In this document: positions 62,290-64,000 of the stretch, piece by piece
Layout of the letters: every line of letters begins with the position of its first letter
How positions within the stretch are numbered: position 1 is the stretch's first letter
Assembly (NCBI RefSeq): GCF_001638985.1
Contig: NW_017265139.1
Span: forward strand, 1,922,001-1,986,000
Length of the DNA: 64,000 bases
Origin: Phycomyces blakesleeanus NRRL 1555(-)
Taxonomy: Eukaryota > Mucoromycota > Mucoromycetes > Mucorales > Phycomycetaceae
Direction of reading: 5' to 3'
Translations under genes and position numbers: made by a program
The notes under the pieces: model-generated
What the model was told of the DNA's origin: nothing
The model's input: the letters and a program-made list of their open reading frames with translations, nothing else
The model's database searches: none

Positions 62290-62458
62290 TAAGAAAAGTA
62301 AAGTAAAGTAAAAGATGAAATGAAATAAAAGGTAGTGAAAATAATAATAAAAAGGAAGACTGGAAATAAATGTAATGTAATAGAATATAATAGACTAACA
62401 AATTGGATATACTTTCTTACTCGTACACACTCTTTTTTTTTTTTTTGGTAAGTGACTC
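61747..62458. other. Convergent 3' intergenic region
   Basis: It lies between the 3' ends of the secreted repeat protein and the VTC gene. It contains AATAAATCAA-type A-rich sequences, an AAT repeat (62258-62289) and AAAGT repeats (62294-62313). No gene is seen. Confidence 0.5.
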
Positions 62459-64000
62459 TTACTTATTCCACTCAAAATCATCACCATTTGAAATGCGCAG
62501 ATAAAGATTAGTCAAAACAGCAGCAATCAGAAGTCCGGTCAGAATTGCTGGTGCATTCTTCTCAGAGTAATCTCCAACTTCTCGCTTCTCGACGCTGGTG
62601 GTACGAGCATGGTAGTTGTAGAGTGCATAGATCATGACACCAACCGAAATAAGCGTAAATAAGGTGGCTGAGATACGACCAACATGATCAGAAAAGTTTA
62701 AAAGACCAAGGGCAAGTGCTCCCAACAGAACAGTAAATTGCAACCAATGCAAGAAAGTACGTTCGTTTGCAAAATAAGTCTTGACAGGAGGTGCACGCTG
62801 AATGACAGGCTGGCGGGTAGTTGGGGCCTTGTGAGGGGCAGTGTTGCGCACAAACGTGGTCTTGGACTTGCGAACAAGGTTACGCAAGCCAGGGGGTGAA
62901 AGAACCTTGAGAATACCATCACGCATAATGCCGCCTCGTCCTCTTTCTTCTTCTTGATTCTCTGTGTCCAACAAAGCTCTGCTTTCATTATCATTATCAT
63001 CATCTTCAGCGTTCATATCAATCTCTACACGATTCTCATCGTCATCTTCATCAGAGTCTTTTTGAGGTCCGCCGCTACTGATGCTACTGCTCTCGATGGC
63101 TTCGGGACGGAAGAGGCCAAAAGAAGGGTTGGGAGGTTTGCGGATATCGATATCCATTTGAGGAAGCCAGAAGGGCAGTTGGTAGATCTTGTCTTCCAAA
63201 AGTGTGGCACAACCATGAATAAACTTTGAGAACTTGGGAACAGACTCTACGAGATGTGAGTTGACTAGTTCAACAACCCATGCAGGGGGTTCTTGCCCAA
63301 CGTGAGTCTGGAGCTTAACTTCCAGGACAGCATAGGGAAAGCGGCAAATGTCCTTATCCGGGAGCTGCTTAAAAGGCCAGTCGACACCAATGTCATTACG
63401 ACGCCAATTGTCTCCTGAACGCACCTGGCCATCATTATCTTCGCGAATCAGGCTGAGTTCGGTGTCGAGCGAAATACGGACACGGGCATCACCGGGAAGT
63501 TGGAATGCTGTGCGGTTGTAAAAGGTACGCATCATGGGATGGAGTCTTTTTGTCAGCACGCGGTATTGGACCTCTTGGGCCAATTGCTCGAGCTCTTCGA
63601 TTTCTTTTTCGGATTTACGACCCTGCTCTTTGGCTTTGGCAAACAACTCGTCGGTGGTGTAATTGCCGCTGAGGAAAGCGTTGAGGTATTTTTCCTTGAT
63701 CGGGAATCTTGCCTTGACGCTCTTTTCGCCCGTCCAATCTTCGCGATGGGTTTTGCGCTCGACAAAAATCGTATTGCTACTCATTCCGCCGTACCATCGC
63801 ATACGAATAGCCTCAGCACCCTCGGTCTTCTCGAGACGTCCGGTGTATAGATCAAACTCATCATTATCATAGTAGATACTAGTGATTGCGGAATCCTCTT
63901 GGGAGAACTCTTTGTTGGGGTTGAACACAAGTACAGGAAGATGTTTGAGAATGATTAGCTTGAGTTCTGTGATGTTGTCAGGATGAACCCTAAAATGCAA
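62459..64000 (-). CDS. Vacuolar transporter chaperone (VTC) protein, N-terminus outside the window
   Basis: A single open frame of 513 codons runs off the window end. VTC proteins form the vacuolar complex that makes polyphosphate from ATP and moves it into the vacuole. The visible part starts inside or just before the VTC tunnel domain: [82 protein letters not shown] and [11 protein letters not shown]. These carry the basic residues and acidic metal ligand typical of the polymerase tunnel. An acidic linker follows ([20 protein letters not shown]), then three membrane spans of the DUF202 type ([52 protein letters not shown]). The N-terminal SPX domain is expected beyond 64000. Whether it is the catalytic Vtc4 type or the Vtc2/3 type cannot be decided from this part. 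Confidence 0.93.
   Translation of the reverse strand: MHFRVHPDNITELKLIILKHLPVLVFNPNKEFSQEDSAITSIYYDNDEFDLYTGRLEKTEGAEAIRMRWYGGMSSNTIFVERKTHREDWTGEKSVKARFPIKEKYLNAFLSGNYTTDELFAKAKEQGRKSEKEIEELEQLAQEVQYRVLTKRLHPMMRTFYNRTAFQLPGDARVRISLDTELSLIREDNDGQVRSGDNWRRNDIGVDWPFKQLPDKDICRFPYAVLEVKLQTHVGQEPPAWVVELVNSHLVESVPKFSKFIHGCATLLEDKIYQLPFWLPQMDIDIRKPPNPSFGLFRPEAIESSSISSGGPQKDSDEDDDENRVEIDMNAEDDDNDNESRALLDTENQEEERGRGGIMRDGILKVLSPPGLRNLVRKSKTTFVRNTAPHKAPTTRQPVIQRAPPVKTYFANERTFLHWLQFTVLLGALALGLLNFSDHVGRISATLFTLISVGVMIYALYNYHARTTSVEKREVGDYSEKNAPAILTGLLIAAVLTNLYLRISNGDDFEWNK

Noticed and set aside
62954..63872. Plus-strand ORFs opposite the VTC gene
   Set aside because: They are shadows of the conserved minus-strand VTC frame.

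Overview
The window looks like nuclear DNA of an early-diverging filamentous fungus, most likely Mucoromycota (Mucorales or relatives). This is inferred from many short GT-AG introns (about 50-180 nt), very AT-rich intergenic DNA full of homopolymer and TA tracts, fungal gene content (acyl-CoA desaturases with a fused cytochrome b5 domain, VTC protein, Rab geranylgeranyltransferase, class II fumarase, 1-Cys peroxiredoxin, kelch ectodomain proteins) and decayed Tc1/mariner, Crypton-like and TnpB/Fanzor-like elements. No prokaryotic operons, CRISPR arrays, rRNA or convincing tRNA genes were seen.

Layout. 1-3.1 kb: low-complexity DNA. 3.4-16.8 kb: a delta-9 desaturase cluster with two intact genes (3391-5153, 14934-16801) and a dead third copy between them (10566-11757) that carries a small inverted-repeat transposon. 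A frameshifted Tc1/mariner transposase (about 6.36-7.26 kb) and a promoter-like module without an ORF (8.2-8.9 kb) lie in the same interval. 16.8-20.7 kb: AT-rich spacer. 20.9-30.8 kb: a direct duplication of about 3.6 kb, offset by about 6.33 kb; each unit holds a ten-exon gene for a single-pass membrane kelch protein, and the two copies show a patchwork of near-identical and diverged blocks. 31-35.8 kb: a transposon graveyard with a Crypton-type tyrosine recombinase split by about 2 kb of foreign sequence that holds an unidentified antisense relic.

36.8-51.5 kb is the housekeeping part: RabGGTase alpha subunit (minus), fumarase (plus), a coiled-coil protein (minus), an acidic/basic two-exon protein (plus), a small two-exon gene (minus), then a rhodanese-methyltransferase fusion (minus) divergent from a 1-Cys peroxiredoxin (plus) over a 144-bp shared promoter. 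51.5-60.9 kb is again gene-poor, with dispersed repeats, remnants of TnpB/Fanzor-like RuvC nucleases and a few weak small-gene candidates. 61-64 kb holds a secreted repeat protein with Kex2-like sites (plus) convergent with a VTC polyphosphate-polymerase family gene (minus, cut by the window end).

The cellular roles represented are membrane-lipid desaturation, vesicle traffic (Rab prenylation), the TCA cycle, peroxide defence, vacuolar polyphosphate and cell-surface or secreted proteins. Nothing shows that they form one pathway. All exon models were worked out by hand from splice sites, reading-frame continuity and paralog comparison; transcripts are needed to confirm them.
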